Of a DNA stretch of 18,902 bases, positions 1 to 6,670 are shown in pieces (within the stretch, counting starts at the first letter, position 1; each line of letters begins with the position of its first letter). The translations under genes were made by a program, and so were the position numbers. Source of the DNA: an uncultured Collinsella sp. (lineage in GTDB: Bacteria; Actinomycetota; Coriobacteriia; Coriobacteriales; Coriobacteriaceae); contig USNA01000003.1 in assembly GCA_900555955.1 (NCBI GenBank), positions 1 to 18,902 of the forward strand. The letters run 5' to 3'. Under the pieces are notes generated by a model. That model made no database searches. It saw only the letters and a list, made by a program, of their open reading frames with translations, and was not told where the DNA came from.

Positions 1-30
1 ACCGGCCCCTATTCCAGCTCTATTCCAGCG

Positions 31-372
31 CTACTCCGGCTTAGTTTCTACCGTGGGAGTCTTATCCGCCGCAACTGGAGTGCGGGCGGTATCCATAGTC
101 AGGCAGTGCTTGGGACAGCTTTCGATGCACTCGCCGCACACCACGCAGGCGTACGGGTCAATCGACCAGGTGCCGCCTTTGCGATCGACCGCGAGCGCGC
201 CCGCCGGGCAGCGACGCGCGCACATGCCGCAGCAGATGCACACGTCCATGTCATTGACGATATGCCCGCGCAGGCGCTCGGGCGCCGTCAGCTTCTCCTG
301 CGGATAGCACACCGTGACCGGCTGCTTGACCATAGAGCCCAAGGCCGTCTTGGCAAATGTCAGTAAACTCAT
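31..372 (-). CDS. echF: Ech hydrogenase ferredoxin-like subunit EchF (NuoI-like, 2x[4Fe-4S])
   Basis: A small polyferredoxin of 113 residues that should pass electrons from soluble reduced ferredoxin to the EchC cluster of the membrane-bound hydrogenase, on the cytoplasmic side. Two CxxCxxCxxxCP motifs are visible: C45, C48, C51 and C55, then C76, C79, C82 and C86. This is the pattern of two [4Fe-4S] clusters in NuoI/EchF proteins. The N-terminal 40 residues are a short lead-in with no membrane segment, and the last 20 residues are a Thr/Pro/Lys-rich tail. The ATG lies 7 nt after the echE stop, and an AAAGGTAG stretch that includes that stop serves as ribosome site. It is the last gene of the visible operon, and only 30 nt remain to its left in the window, so later genes such as hyp maturation factors cannot be judged. 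The family call is secure. Naming it echF rests on operon order. Confidence 0.93.
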   Translation of the reverse strand: MSLLTFAKTALGSMVKQPVTVCYPQEKLTAPERLRGHIVNDMDVCICCGMCARRCPAGALAVDRKGGTWSIDPYACVVCGECIESCPKHCLTMDTARTPVAADKTPTVETKPE

Positions 373-379
373 GCCGCGC

Positions 380-1468
380 CTACCTTTCCGTGCAGCTAAT
401 GCAGGGGTCGATGGTCAGGATAATCATAGGAACGTTGGCAAGGAGCACGCCCTGCAGCGCATGTGTCAGACCCGCCAGGTTTTGCGACGTCGGCGTTCGC
501 ACGCGAAAACGGTCCAGATTCTTGGTGCCGTTACCGCGCACATAGTAGTACGCCTCGCCGCGCGGCTGCTCAATCACAACCTCGCCGCGCGCGCCGTCGG
601 CCGGCGTGAGCTTGGTGCGCCCGCCGATACCGTCGTGCGGGATCTTGCCCACAAGCTCCTTGATGATGTCCATGGCCTGCGTGACCTCGGCACAACGCAC
701 CTGGCAGCGGGCATAGCAGTCGCCGTCGGTAGCAACGATGGGCTCAAATGCTGCCAGGCCTGCATAGGCACCGTCGCCAAACATGCGCACGTCGTAATCC
801 ACGCCCGAGGCGCGACCGAACGGGCCGACCATCGACAGATTCAGCGCGTCCTTCTTGCTGATCACGCCCACGCCATGCAGGCGCTCGCCGCAGCTATTGT
901 CGTCCAAAAACGTATGCACCAGGGCCTCGTAGTCGGGACGCATGGCATCGAGCGTCTGGACAATACCCGCCAGCTCGGAGTCCTCAATGTCGTGCTTAAG
1001 GCCGCCGATCTCGTTGATCGACAGAATCACGCGACCACCGCACGTGCTCTCGAAGATCTTGAGAATCTGCTCGCGCAGGGTCCACGACCGATAGAACAGC
1101 GCCTCGAAGCCAAAGGCATCGGCGAGCAGGCCCAGCCACAGCAGATGCGAGTGGATGCGCGAAAGCTCGTGCAAAATGGTGCGGATATACTGCGCGCGGC
1201 CGGGCACCTCGATGTCGAGCATGCGCTCGCAGGCGCTGGCATAGCCGTAGCTGTGGCCCACGGCGCAGATGCCGCAGATGCGCTCGGCGATGTAGCCAAA
1301 CTGATGCATGTCGCGCTTTTCGGTTAGCTTCTCGAGCCCGCGGTGCACAAAGCCGATCTGCGGAATTGCCTCGATGACGCGGTCGTCCTCGATCACCAGG
1401 TCCAGATGAAGCGGCTCGGGCAGCACCGGGTGTTGCGGGCCAAACGGAATAACGGAGCGATGTGCCAT
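380..1468 (-). CDS. echE: Group 4 [NiFe] hydrogenase catalytic large subunit EchE (NuoD-like)
   Basis: The catalytic subunit that holds the NiFe site and reduces protons to H2. It has 362 residues. The N-terminal ligand motif RICGICAVGH is at residues 63-72 (C65, C68), and the C-terminal motif DPCISCTER is at 354-362 (C356, C359). All four metal-binding cysteines are therefore present, and this is a true hydrogenase rather than a NuoD of complex I, which lacks them. An early FGPQHP segment (residues 9-14) is also typical of the NuoD/EchE family. The protein ends exactly at the CTER motif, so no C-terminal peptide is left for a maturation protease to remove. Translation starts at ATG 1468, 5 nt after the echD stop, with GGAGG inside the last echD codons. 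It should pair with EchC and sit on the EchAB membrane arm. Confidence 0.95.
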   Translation of the reverse strand: MAHRSVIPFGPQHPVLPEPLHLDLVIEDDRVIEAIPQIGFVHRGLEKLTEKRDMHQFGYIAERICGICAVGHSYGYASACERMLDIEVPGRAQYIRTILHELSRIHSHLLWLGLLADAFGFEALFYRSWTLREQILKIFESTCGGRVILSINEIGGLKHDIEDSELAGIVQTLDAMRPDYEALVHTFLDDNSCGERLHGVGVISKKDALNLSMVGPFGRASGVDYDVRMFGDGAYAGLAAFEPIVATDGDCYARCQVRCAEVTQAMDIIKELVGKIPHDGIGGRTKLTPADGARGEVVIEQPRGEAYYYVRGNGTKNLDRFRVRTPTSQNLAGLTHALQGVLLANVPMIILTIDPCISCTER

Positions 1469-1473
1469 GGACC

Positions 1474-2190
1474 TTACGCCTCCTTTTTCTGCTTGTCGCG
1501 GGCGGCCTTGGCAGCAAGCGCCGCGCGGACCTTGGCCGCTTTCTCGGGATCCATGGCGGCGAGCTTTGCCTCCATCTCGGCAGCCTTGAGCGCGGCCTTG
1601 GCAGCGGCATCGTCATGCTGAGCATCGGAGCCGGTAGCCGCAGCGGGCTGGGCGGCAACAGCGTTCGCAGCATCGCCGGCACCCGCGGCGCCCTCCCCCG
1701 CAGCAGCAGCGGCAGCGGCCTTCTCGGCCGCAGCCTTGCGCGCCTTGGCCTCTGCGGCGGCACGGACCTTCATGGCTTTCTCGCGCGCGGCCTTCACCTC
1801 GGGTGTGATAACGCTCATGGGCTCGGCCGTTGAGACCTGGTAGAAAAAGCCCTTAAAGTCGATCTGCATATCGGTAATGGCAAGCCCAAACAGGTCGTGC
1901 GCCTCGTTCTCAAACGGGAATACCGCCGGATAATACGAACTGATGGACGGAATCTCCTGGTACTGGTCGATGCCCTCGACCACCAGGTTCTCGATCGCAT
2001 AGCTGCCATCCTGAGCGATCTGCTCCTGTGCAGCACGAACGTTGATAAACGTATAGACCAGGCGATACGTGCCGTCGTCGACGTTGCGCTCGGCATGCAT
2101 TTGCACAAAGCGCGCGCCGACGCCCTTGAGCGCCTGGACATGCGACAGGAGCTCGTCGATCCCGACGGTGGTATAGATAGCCTTCTGCAT
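1474..2190 (-). CDS. echD: Ech hydrogenase subunit EchD (NuoC-like) with long Ala/Lys-rich C-terminal tail
   Basis: A NuoC/30-kDa-subunit homologue that forms part of the peripheral arm next to EchC and EchE. It binds no cofactor. Of 238 residues, about 1-128 are the conserved core, including YYPAVFPFENEAHDLFGL at about 86-103, the equivalent of the ERE.WDMFG signature of NuoC. From about residue 129 onward it carries a tail of roughly 110 residues, very rich in Ala, Lys, Glu and Arg, with two likely charged helical stretches (about 131-164 and 196-238) around an Ala/Gly/Gln/Asp linker. EchD and NuoC domains known to me lack such a tail. The ATG overlaps the echC stop by one base (TAATG), which indicates translational coupling. 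The family call is strong. The role of the tail is unknown. Confidence 0.9.
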   Translation of the reverse strand: MQKAIYTTVGIDELLSHVQALKGVGARFVQMHAERNVDDGTYRLVYTFINVRAAQEQIAQDGSYAIENLVVEGIDQYQEIPSISSYYPAVFPFENEAHDLFGLAITDMQIDFKGFFYQVSTAEPMSVITPEVKAAREKAMKVRAAAEAKARKAAAEKAAAAAAAGEGAAGAGDAANAVAAQPAAATGSDAQHDDAAAKAALKAAEMEAKLAAMDPEKAAKVRAALAAKAARDKQKKEA

Positions 2191-2807
2191 TACTCGGCCT
2201 CCTTTGCAGCGGCGGGCGTCTCAGCAGATGCGTCGCCAGCGGCGGGCGCGGCGGGCTTCCCGGCAGGCGCGCCACCGGCACCGTCAGCCCCGGCCCCCGC
2301 GGCCACAAATCCGTCCTCGCCCAGCTCAACGCCGCCATCCCAGGTAGCAGCACCGCCCACGGTAAGCGGGTCACCGCCAGCACGCATCACGGCCTCCTTC
2401 TGATCCAGGATGCCGCACGCCTCCACGATGGCATCAATCACCGTCTCGGGACGAATGGCGCACCCGGGCGCGTATACGTCCACGGGAATCGCGCGGTCCA
2501 CGCCTCCGATCACGTTGTAGGCATCGCGGAATACGCCGCCCGAGCACGCGCAGATGCCGCACGCCACCACGCACTTGGGCTCGAGCATCTGGTTGTAGAT
2601 CTGGCGCACGACGGGCAGGTTCTGGGCATTGACCGACCCCGTCACCAAAAAGATGTCCGCATGCTTGGGGTTGCCGGTGTTGACCACGCCAAAGCGCTCC
2701 GCATCGAACAGCGGTGTGAGCGAGGCCAGCACCTCGATATCGCATCCGTTGCAGCTCGAGCCGTCGTAATGAATAACCCACGGCGAGCGCGACATTTTAT
2801 GATCCAT
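2190..2807 (-). CDS. echC: Ech hydrogenase small subunit EchC (NuoB-like, one [4Fe-4S])
   Basis: The small hydrogenase subunit, homologous to NuoB/HycG, which holds the [4Fe-4S] cluster closest to the NiFe site. Likely cluster ligands are C19 and C22 (SCNGCD), C86 (CGIC) and C116 (APGC). Further cysteines at 79, 83 and 88 surround the third ligand. The core ends near residue 140. Residues 141-205 are a Gly/Ala/Pro-rich, probably disordered extension that ends in acidic residues and is absent from typical EchC/NuoB proteins. The start ATG at 2807 has GGAGG 8 nt upstream, overlapping the stop of the preceding gene (TAGGAGG). A second Met at residue 5 is less well placed. The gene is cotranscribed with echAB upstream (12-nt gap) and echD downstream (1-nt overlap). 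Confidence 0.93.
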   Translation of the reverse strand: MDHKMSRSPWVIHYDGSSCNGCDIEVLASLTPLFDAERFGVVNTGNPKHADIFLVTGSVNAQNLPVVRQIYNQMLEPKCVVACGICACSGGVFRDAYNVIGGVDRAIPVDVYAPGCAIRPETVIDAIVEACGILDQKEAVMRAGGDPLTVGGAATWDGGVELGEDGFVAAGAGADGAGGAPAGKPAAPAAGDASAETPAAAKEAE

Positions 2808-2819
2808 GAATGCCGCCTC

Positions 2820-5702
2820 CTAAATAAACACGTCGACGAGGATGGGCATAAGGTTGAGCAGGCCAAACACCAGCGCCACGCCCCATCCGAGCTTAAAGCA
2901 GCTGCGCCAGGTACTGCGTGCGAAGGTGTTGTCGATAAGCACCTCGACAAAGTACGTCGCGGCCATCACGACCAGGGCTACCACCCAGCTCACCGGGTTG
3001 CCCCAAACAAAGAACATGCCCACCCACATCAAAAACAGCACGGTCTCGCACCAGTGCATAAGGGTCATCTTGGCCAGCGTGCCGCCGCTCATCTCGGTGG
3101 CGACGCCCTGGACAATCTCCTGATGCGCGTGATGCGAGTACGAAAGATCGAACGGTGACTTGCGCAGCTTGATGGTAAGCACCGCAAGCAGCGCGAGGAA
3201 AATGGGCGCGCTGTACACGATGATGGGGGCCGACTGCCCCGTCACGGCAATGGAATCGAAGCTATCGGTGGCAAGATACAGGCCCACGCTCATCAGCAGA
3301 ACGGCGGGCTCGTAACTCATAACCTGCAGCAACTCACGATCGGCGCCGACCTGGGCAAACGGGCTTTGCGTCGAGGCAGATGCCAACACCACAAAGATCG
3401 CGGCGAGCGTCACCATAAAGGCGCACAGCAGCGTGTTGGAGCCCGACACAAAGATGCCGCCGCCCACCACGGTAAAGATGAGCGCACACGCCATGTAGGT
3501 ATCGTCCATGGTGTTTACGCTGGCGGGAGCTTTGCGCAGCAGCTTGGCAACGTCGTAGAACGGTTGCAGCAGGCGCGGGCCCACACGGCCCTGCATGCGA
3601 GCCGAAAGCTTACGGTCAACGCCGTCGATCAGGCCGCCCACAAGCGGCGCCAGCAGGGCAAACGCCACGGTGCCAATAAAGATGCCCACGACACCCGAAC
3701 CTTCAAAATACTTACCGCGCAGCACCGAGGGCGCACTCATGGCAAGTCGCTCGGGCCCAATCCACGCGCAGCACAGCAGCGCAAACAAGATAATGCTGCA
3801 GCACACGACGCTACCCGCGGGGCCAATACGCTTCTCGCCAAGGGCGTCCTCCGAGTACCAATTGCGCTTTTCGGCCTTCACCTCATGTCCCATCGAGCCG
3901 CGGAAATGGCGGTAATTGTCGGTTCCCACACCCGAAAGATATACGTTTACGTGCGGTTTGTTGCTCACGCGGAATGACGTCAGCAGCACCACGGCGATAA
4001 ACGCCACGATAACCACCATCAGATACATGGCGTCCTTGCCAATAACGTACGGCACGCGGCCAAACACCATGGCCAAGTAAGGCGACACCAAACCGCTCGA
4101 GATAATCGAGAAGGCCACGCAGCACAGAATCAGCAGCGCGGCGATGGTGTTGAGGGCCATCCATTCGGTCTTATGGACATTGACCTCAACGTTTTGAGCC
4201 GTGGGGTCGACGCCCGAAAGCTTGGCAAGCCACTTGCCCCAGAAGTAAAACGTCGCGGCCGAGCCAAAGGCAAGCACCATGATCATGAGCACGTTGCCGG
4301 TCTGCGCAAACGCCACCAGAGCGCCCCACTTGGACACGAGCATGCCAAACGGCGCCACAAACATGCCCATGATGCCCAGCATCATCAAGCGCGTCAGGTG
4401 CGGCATACGGCTGAACATACCGTCCATGTCCTCGATATTGCGGCTGCCGATATGATGCTCGGCCGTGCCCACGCACAGGAACAGCAGCGACTTTGCCACC
4501 GTATGGAACAGAATCAGGAAGATGGCCGCCCATACGGCCTCGGGCGCGCCGACACCCAGGCAGGCACTGATGAGGCCCAAGTTGGAAATGGTGGAGTACG
4601 CGAGCACGCGCTTGGCGTTGCTCTGCGAGATGGCCATGAGGGCGGCGAGCAAAAACGTGATGGCACCCACACTCGTGACCATAAAGCCGGTCACGGGATA
4701 GATGGCATAGAGCGGGCTCAGCTTGACCATCAGGAACACGCCGGCTTTGACCATGGTTGACGAGTGCAGCAGGGCGCTCGTGGGCGTGGGGGCAACCATG
4801 GCACCCAGCAGCCAAGTGTGGAACGGCATCTGTGCGGCCTTGGTGAGTGCGGCGAGCGACAGCAGAATGACCGGCATCACCAGCAGCGCGGATTGCGCGG
4901 TTCCGGCGCCGGAAAGCTCGATCACACCCGAGATGGTCAGCGGCATGCCGTTGACGTGCAGGTAGATGAGTCCGGCCAAAAACGCGATACCGCCCAGCAT
5001 GTTGAGGATGATCTGGGTGAAGGCGTTCTTGATGGCCTCGGGCGTGCGCGTGTAGCCAATCATGAGGAACGAGCACACGGTGGTGATTTCCCAGCCGCAG
5101 AACAGCCACTCAAGGTTGTCGCTCGTCACGATGACGAACATGGCCGAGAGGAACAGGAACATAAGCGCCAGGAACTGCGGGCGACGGTCGGGCGCGGTCT
5201 GCCCGCGCAGCGCGGCCTCGTGCTCGTCGTGGGCCTGGAAGTCCTTCATGTAGCCCAGGGCATACACGCAGATAAGGCTGCCGACAATGCCGACGGCGAG
5301 GACCATGATCACGCTCATGTAGTCCAGGTAGAGCGGCGTCGCCGTGACGGCTTCGGCCGCGGGCAGCGTCATGGCTGCAAAGGCGAGCGAGCCCACCAGC
5401 TGGACTATGCCGAGCACCGTGGTGAGCGCGTTCCTATATTTGTACGCGTTGTACAGGATGACGGCGCACAGGATGACGTCGATGACGGAGCTGATGATCG
5501 AGAGCACATGCGAGGTGCCGGGGGCAACCTCAAAGCTCTGCGGACCCGTGCCAAAAAACATGACGACGACTACAACTGTCACCGCCATAATAATGCCGGA
5601 ACCTATGAGCCCCACCGCATCGCGGGCGCGGTCACCGCGAGCGAGCAGCATGCCCAGCGCCGGTACCAGCGGAAACAGGGTAAGGAAATACAGTAGCGTC
5701 AT
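2820..5702 (-). CDS. echAB: Fused Ech hydrogenase membrane subunits EchA-EchB (NuoL-like ion pump + NuoH-like anchor)
   Basis: A 960-residue integral membrane protein. Residues 1 to about 600 are a NuoL/Mrp-type proton-conducting transporter (EchA). It has many hydrophobic segments, a conserved membrane Glu (E205 in CGWEITTVCSF), Lys288 in TKAAQMPFHTW, HSSTMVKAG at 313-321, and a His/Lys pair (H400, K404). Residues about 670-960 are a NuoH-like anchor (EchB), with GGLIDGVDRKLSARMQGRVG at 689-708, LLQPFYDVAKLL at 711-722, and a second conserved loop (SPFDLSYSH at 849-857, HQEIVQGVATEMSG at 860-873). The junction (about 600-670) holds a polar stretch and an extra hydrophobic segment (629-648). 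The only Met near the junction, M655, has no clear ribosome site, so a single polypeptide is likely. The start ATG follows GGGGGAG by 7 nt. The protein should export ions as ferredoxin-driven H2 evolution proceeds. echA and echB are normally separate genes. Confidence 0.93.
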   Translation of the reverse strand: MTLLYFLTLFPLVPALGMLLARGDRARDAVGLIGSGIIMAVTVVVVVMFFGTGPQSFEVAPGTSHVLSIISSVIDVILCAVILYNAYKYRNALTTVLGIVQLVGSLAFAAMTLPAAEAVTATPLYLDYMSVIMVLAVGIVGSLICVYALGYMKDFQAHDEHEAALRGQTAPDRRPQFLALMFLFLSAMFVIVTSDNLEWLFCGWEITTVCSFLMIGYTRTPEAIKNAFTQIILNMLGGIAFLAGLIYLHVNGMPLTISGVIELSGAGTAQSALLVMPVILLSLAALTKAAQMPFHTWLLGAMVAPTPTSALLHSSTMVKAGVFLMVKLSPLYAIYPVTGFMVTSVGAITFLLAALMAISQSNAKRVLAYSTISNLGLISACLGVGAPEAVWAAIFLILFHTVAKSLLFLCVGTAEHHIGSRNIEDMDGMFSRMPHLTRLMMLGIMGMFVAPFGMLVSKWGALVAFAQTGNVLMIMVLAFGSAATFYFWGKWLAKLSGVDPTAQNVEVNVHKTEWMALNTIAALLILCCVAFSIISSGLVSPYLAMVFGRVPYVIGKDAMYLMVVIVAFIAVVLLTSFRVSNKPHVNVYLSGVGTDNYRHFRGSMGHEVKAEKRNWYSEDALGEKRIGPAGSVVCCSIILFALLCCAWIGPERLAMSAPSVLRGKYFEGSGVVGIFIGTVAFALLAPLVGGLIDGVDRKLSARMQGRVGPRLLQPFYDVAKLLRKAPASVNTMDDTYMACALIFTVVGGGIFVSGSNTLLCAFMVTLAAIFVVLASASTQSPFAQVGADRELLQVMSYEPAVLLMSVGLYLATDSFDSIAVTGQSAPIIVYSAPIFLALLAVLTIKLRKSPFDLSYSHHAHQEIVQGVATEMSGGTLAKMTLMHWCETVLFLMWVGMFFVWGNPVSWVVALVVMAATYFVEVLIDNTFARSTWRSCFKLGWGVALVFGLLNLMPILVDVFI

Positions 5703-5742
5703 ACCATCACTCCCCCATGCAAAAACGCTGCAATTGTTTAAC

Positions 5743-5748
5743 GTTATA
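5743..5748 (-). promoter_or_regulatory. Possible -10 element of the ech operon promoter
   Basis: On the minus strand TATAAC lies 41 nt upstream of the echAB start codon, inside a short AT-rich patch between CAATTG motifs. That would give a leader of about 34 nt. No good -35 hexamer is visible at 16-18 nt. The call rests on position and one hexamer only. Confidence 0.3.
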
Positions 5749-5845
5749 GCTCAATTGAGGAGTAGCGACGGCAGGTTTTCGGTCAACTGGGGAGTTTTAG
5801 GCGTACGGGGTAAGGGCACGTCCGCTTTGGAGCAGAGGGACGGCA

Positions 5846-5871
5846 AGAAAAATGCGCCCCTGTGGGCGCAC
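5846..5871 (-). terminator. Rho-independent terminator after the orfA-like gene
   Basis: On the minus strand, TGCGCCC, a 4-nt loop and GGGCGCA form a perfect 7-bp stem (5853-5870), followed at once by TTTTTCTT. It lies about 12 nt after the stop codon of the HTH gene at 5883, and it separates that gene from the hydrogenase operon. Confidence 0.85.
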
Positions 5872-5882
5872 CATTCCGTTCG

Positions 5883-6278
5883 CTATTCCGCCTTTTTAAC
5901 GCGCGGCTTGCGACCGCGCGGCTTATCGACCAGCGCGGACTCACCGCTCTCGCGGTACTGGCGGCACCAGGCCTTGACCGAAGACTCGCTGGGAATCCCG
6001 TGCTTGATCATGGCCTCGCGAACCGTCAGACCGTTTTCCAAACGGTCCTTAACCACGGCGAGCTTTACGTCGTACGAATAGGTATGATGACGAGCGCCCG
6101 CATTGAGCACGGCGTTGGCACCGCCCACGGCATATGCGCGGGCCCACTGACGAGCCGTGGCCTGGGGAATGCCAAGCTTTGCGGCGAGGGCGCGGTGACC
6201 GACCCCCTCTTGGAGGATCTCGACGGCGCGCTGCCTAACCTCGGGCGCATGCGCGCGAGTCCTTGTTGCTTCTGACAT
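5883..6278 (-). CDS. Orphan IS3/IS150 OrfA-like protein with two helix-turn-helix domains
   Basis: A small basic DNA-binding protein of 131 residues that resembles OrfA, the DNA-recognition half of IS3/IS150-type transposases. Two helix-turn-helix units are visible, near residues 28-50 (ALAAKLGIPQATARQWA) and 86-110 (TVREAMIKHGIPSESSVKAW). A basic GRKPRVKK end follows. The leucine-zipper segment that normally follows in OrfA is missing, and there is no OrfB reading frame downstream. Instead a clear terminator follows 12 nt after the stop, so it looks like a stand-alone gene rather than a cut-down insertion sequence. ATG 6278 is preferred. An in-frame GTG at 6287 would add three residues, and neither start has a strong ribosome site. 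It may be a domesticated regulator or a remnant. No target is evident. Confidence 0.7.
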   Translation of the reverse strand: MSEATRTRAHAPEVRQRAVEILQEGVGHRALAAKLGIPQATARQWARAYAVGGANAVLNAGARHHTYSYDVKLAVVKDRLENGLTVREAMIKHGIPSESSVKAWCRQYRESGESALVDKPRGRKPRVKKAE

Positions 6279-6331
6279 GCCTGCCACTTCTTAGCCTTAA
6301 CCGTTAATCTGCTTTCTTACGTGCTTGTTAG

Positions 6332-6337
6332 ATAGTA
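6332..6337 (-). promoter_or_regulatory. Possible extended -10 promoter for the orfA-like gene
   Basis: The minus strand reads TGCTACTAT, a fair match to an extended -10 (TGnTATAAT), about 54 nt upstream of ATG 6278. The -35 region is weak. The rest of 6340-6550 is AT-rich (about 42% GC by hand count over 6361-6480) and I see no gene in it. Confidence 0.35.
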
Positions 6338-6553
6338 GCATTTTGCTGTTCGCGCATAACAGTTAATTGAAAATTGCAACGGTGGCATCTGGGCATTTGC
6401 CATTCATTTGTAACAGTTCTTTAGGTTTTATTTACGCAGCTAGTTGGCTCGCGGCTCATTGACGGTGTTTTACCAACAAGATTGGTATCTTTTTGTTTGG
6501 CTGGTATGGTTTATGCAATTATTAACCCCTCGTCAACCCGCGCCTAACATGTC

Positions 6554-6635
6554 AGCTTTCCATTTGCTTACCAGCTTTCCAGCTAACTTTCCAGCTTTCC
6601 ACCTTAAGTGGTAAGTTAAGTGGAAAGCTGGAAAG
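6554..6635. repeat. Left copy of iteron repeat flanking the AlbA_2 gene
   Basis: Three copies of AGCTTTCC(A) start at 6554, 6573 and 6593, 19-20 bp apart, and are followed by an inverted copy. The last part (6587-6635) folds into a stem with arms CTTTCCAGCTTTCCAC and GTGGAAAGCTGGAAAG, extended by TTAA/TTAA with one bulged C. Positions 6567-6635 match 8175-8243 in direct orientation at 63 of 69 positions. There is no T-run, so it is not an ordinary terminator, although it lies just past the 3' end of the AlbA_2 gene. Confidence 0.9.
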
Positions 6636-6670
6636 AAGTTGGGAGACCGAAGCATGGGCGACGGACAGCC

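Noticed and set aside
9..29. A tandem CTATTCCAGC repeat (11-bp period) past the end of echF
   Set aside because: Two short copies at the window edge give too little to interpret.
314..1327. A long plus-strand open frame opposite echE (337 codons)
   Set aside because: It lies entirely antisense to a gene with clear hydrogenase motifs. High-GC codon bias opens the opposite frames, and the protein shows no recognisable family. The same applies to long plus-strand frames opposite echAB and the giant gene, for example 4764-5696, 9829-11625 and 12757-13959.
5731..5757. A CAATTG ... CAATTG arrangement upstream of the ech operon, considered as a Rex- or FNR-type operator
   Set aside because: The half-sites are not symmetrical (TTGTTTAA against TTGAGCTA) and fit neither consensus as I know it. 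CAATTG is itself a short palindrome that can recur by chance in AT-rich DNA.
5703..5882. A hidden orfB after the OrfA-like gene through -1 frameshifting at an A-run near its end
   Set aside because: The run has only five A bases, without the A AAA AAG heptamer, and the -1 frame shows no integrase-like sequence. A terminator follows instead.
6471..6496. A TACCAA/TTGGTA hairpin followed by a T-run on the plus strand, like a terminator
   Set aside because: The stem has only 6 weak base pairs and no plus-strand gene precedes it. It could at most end an antisense transcript.
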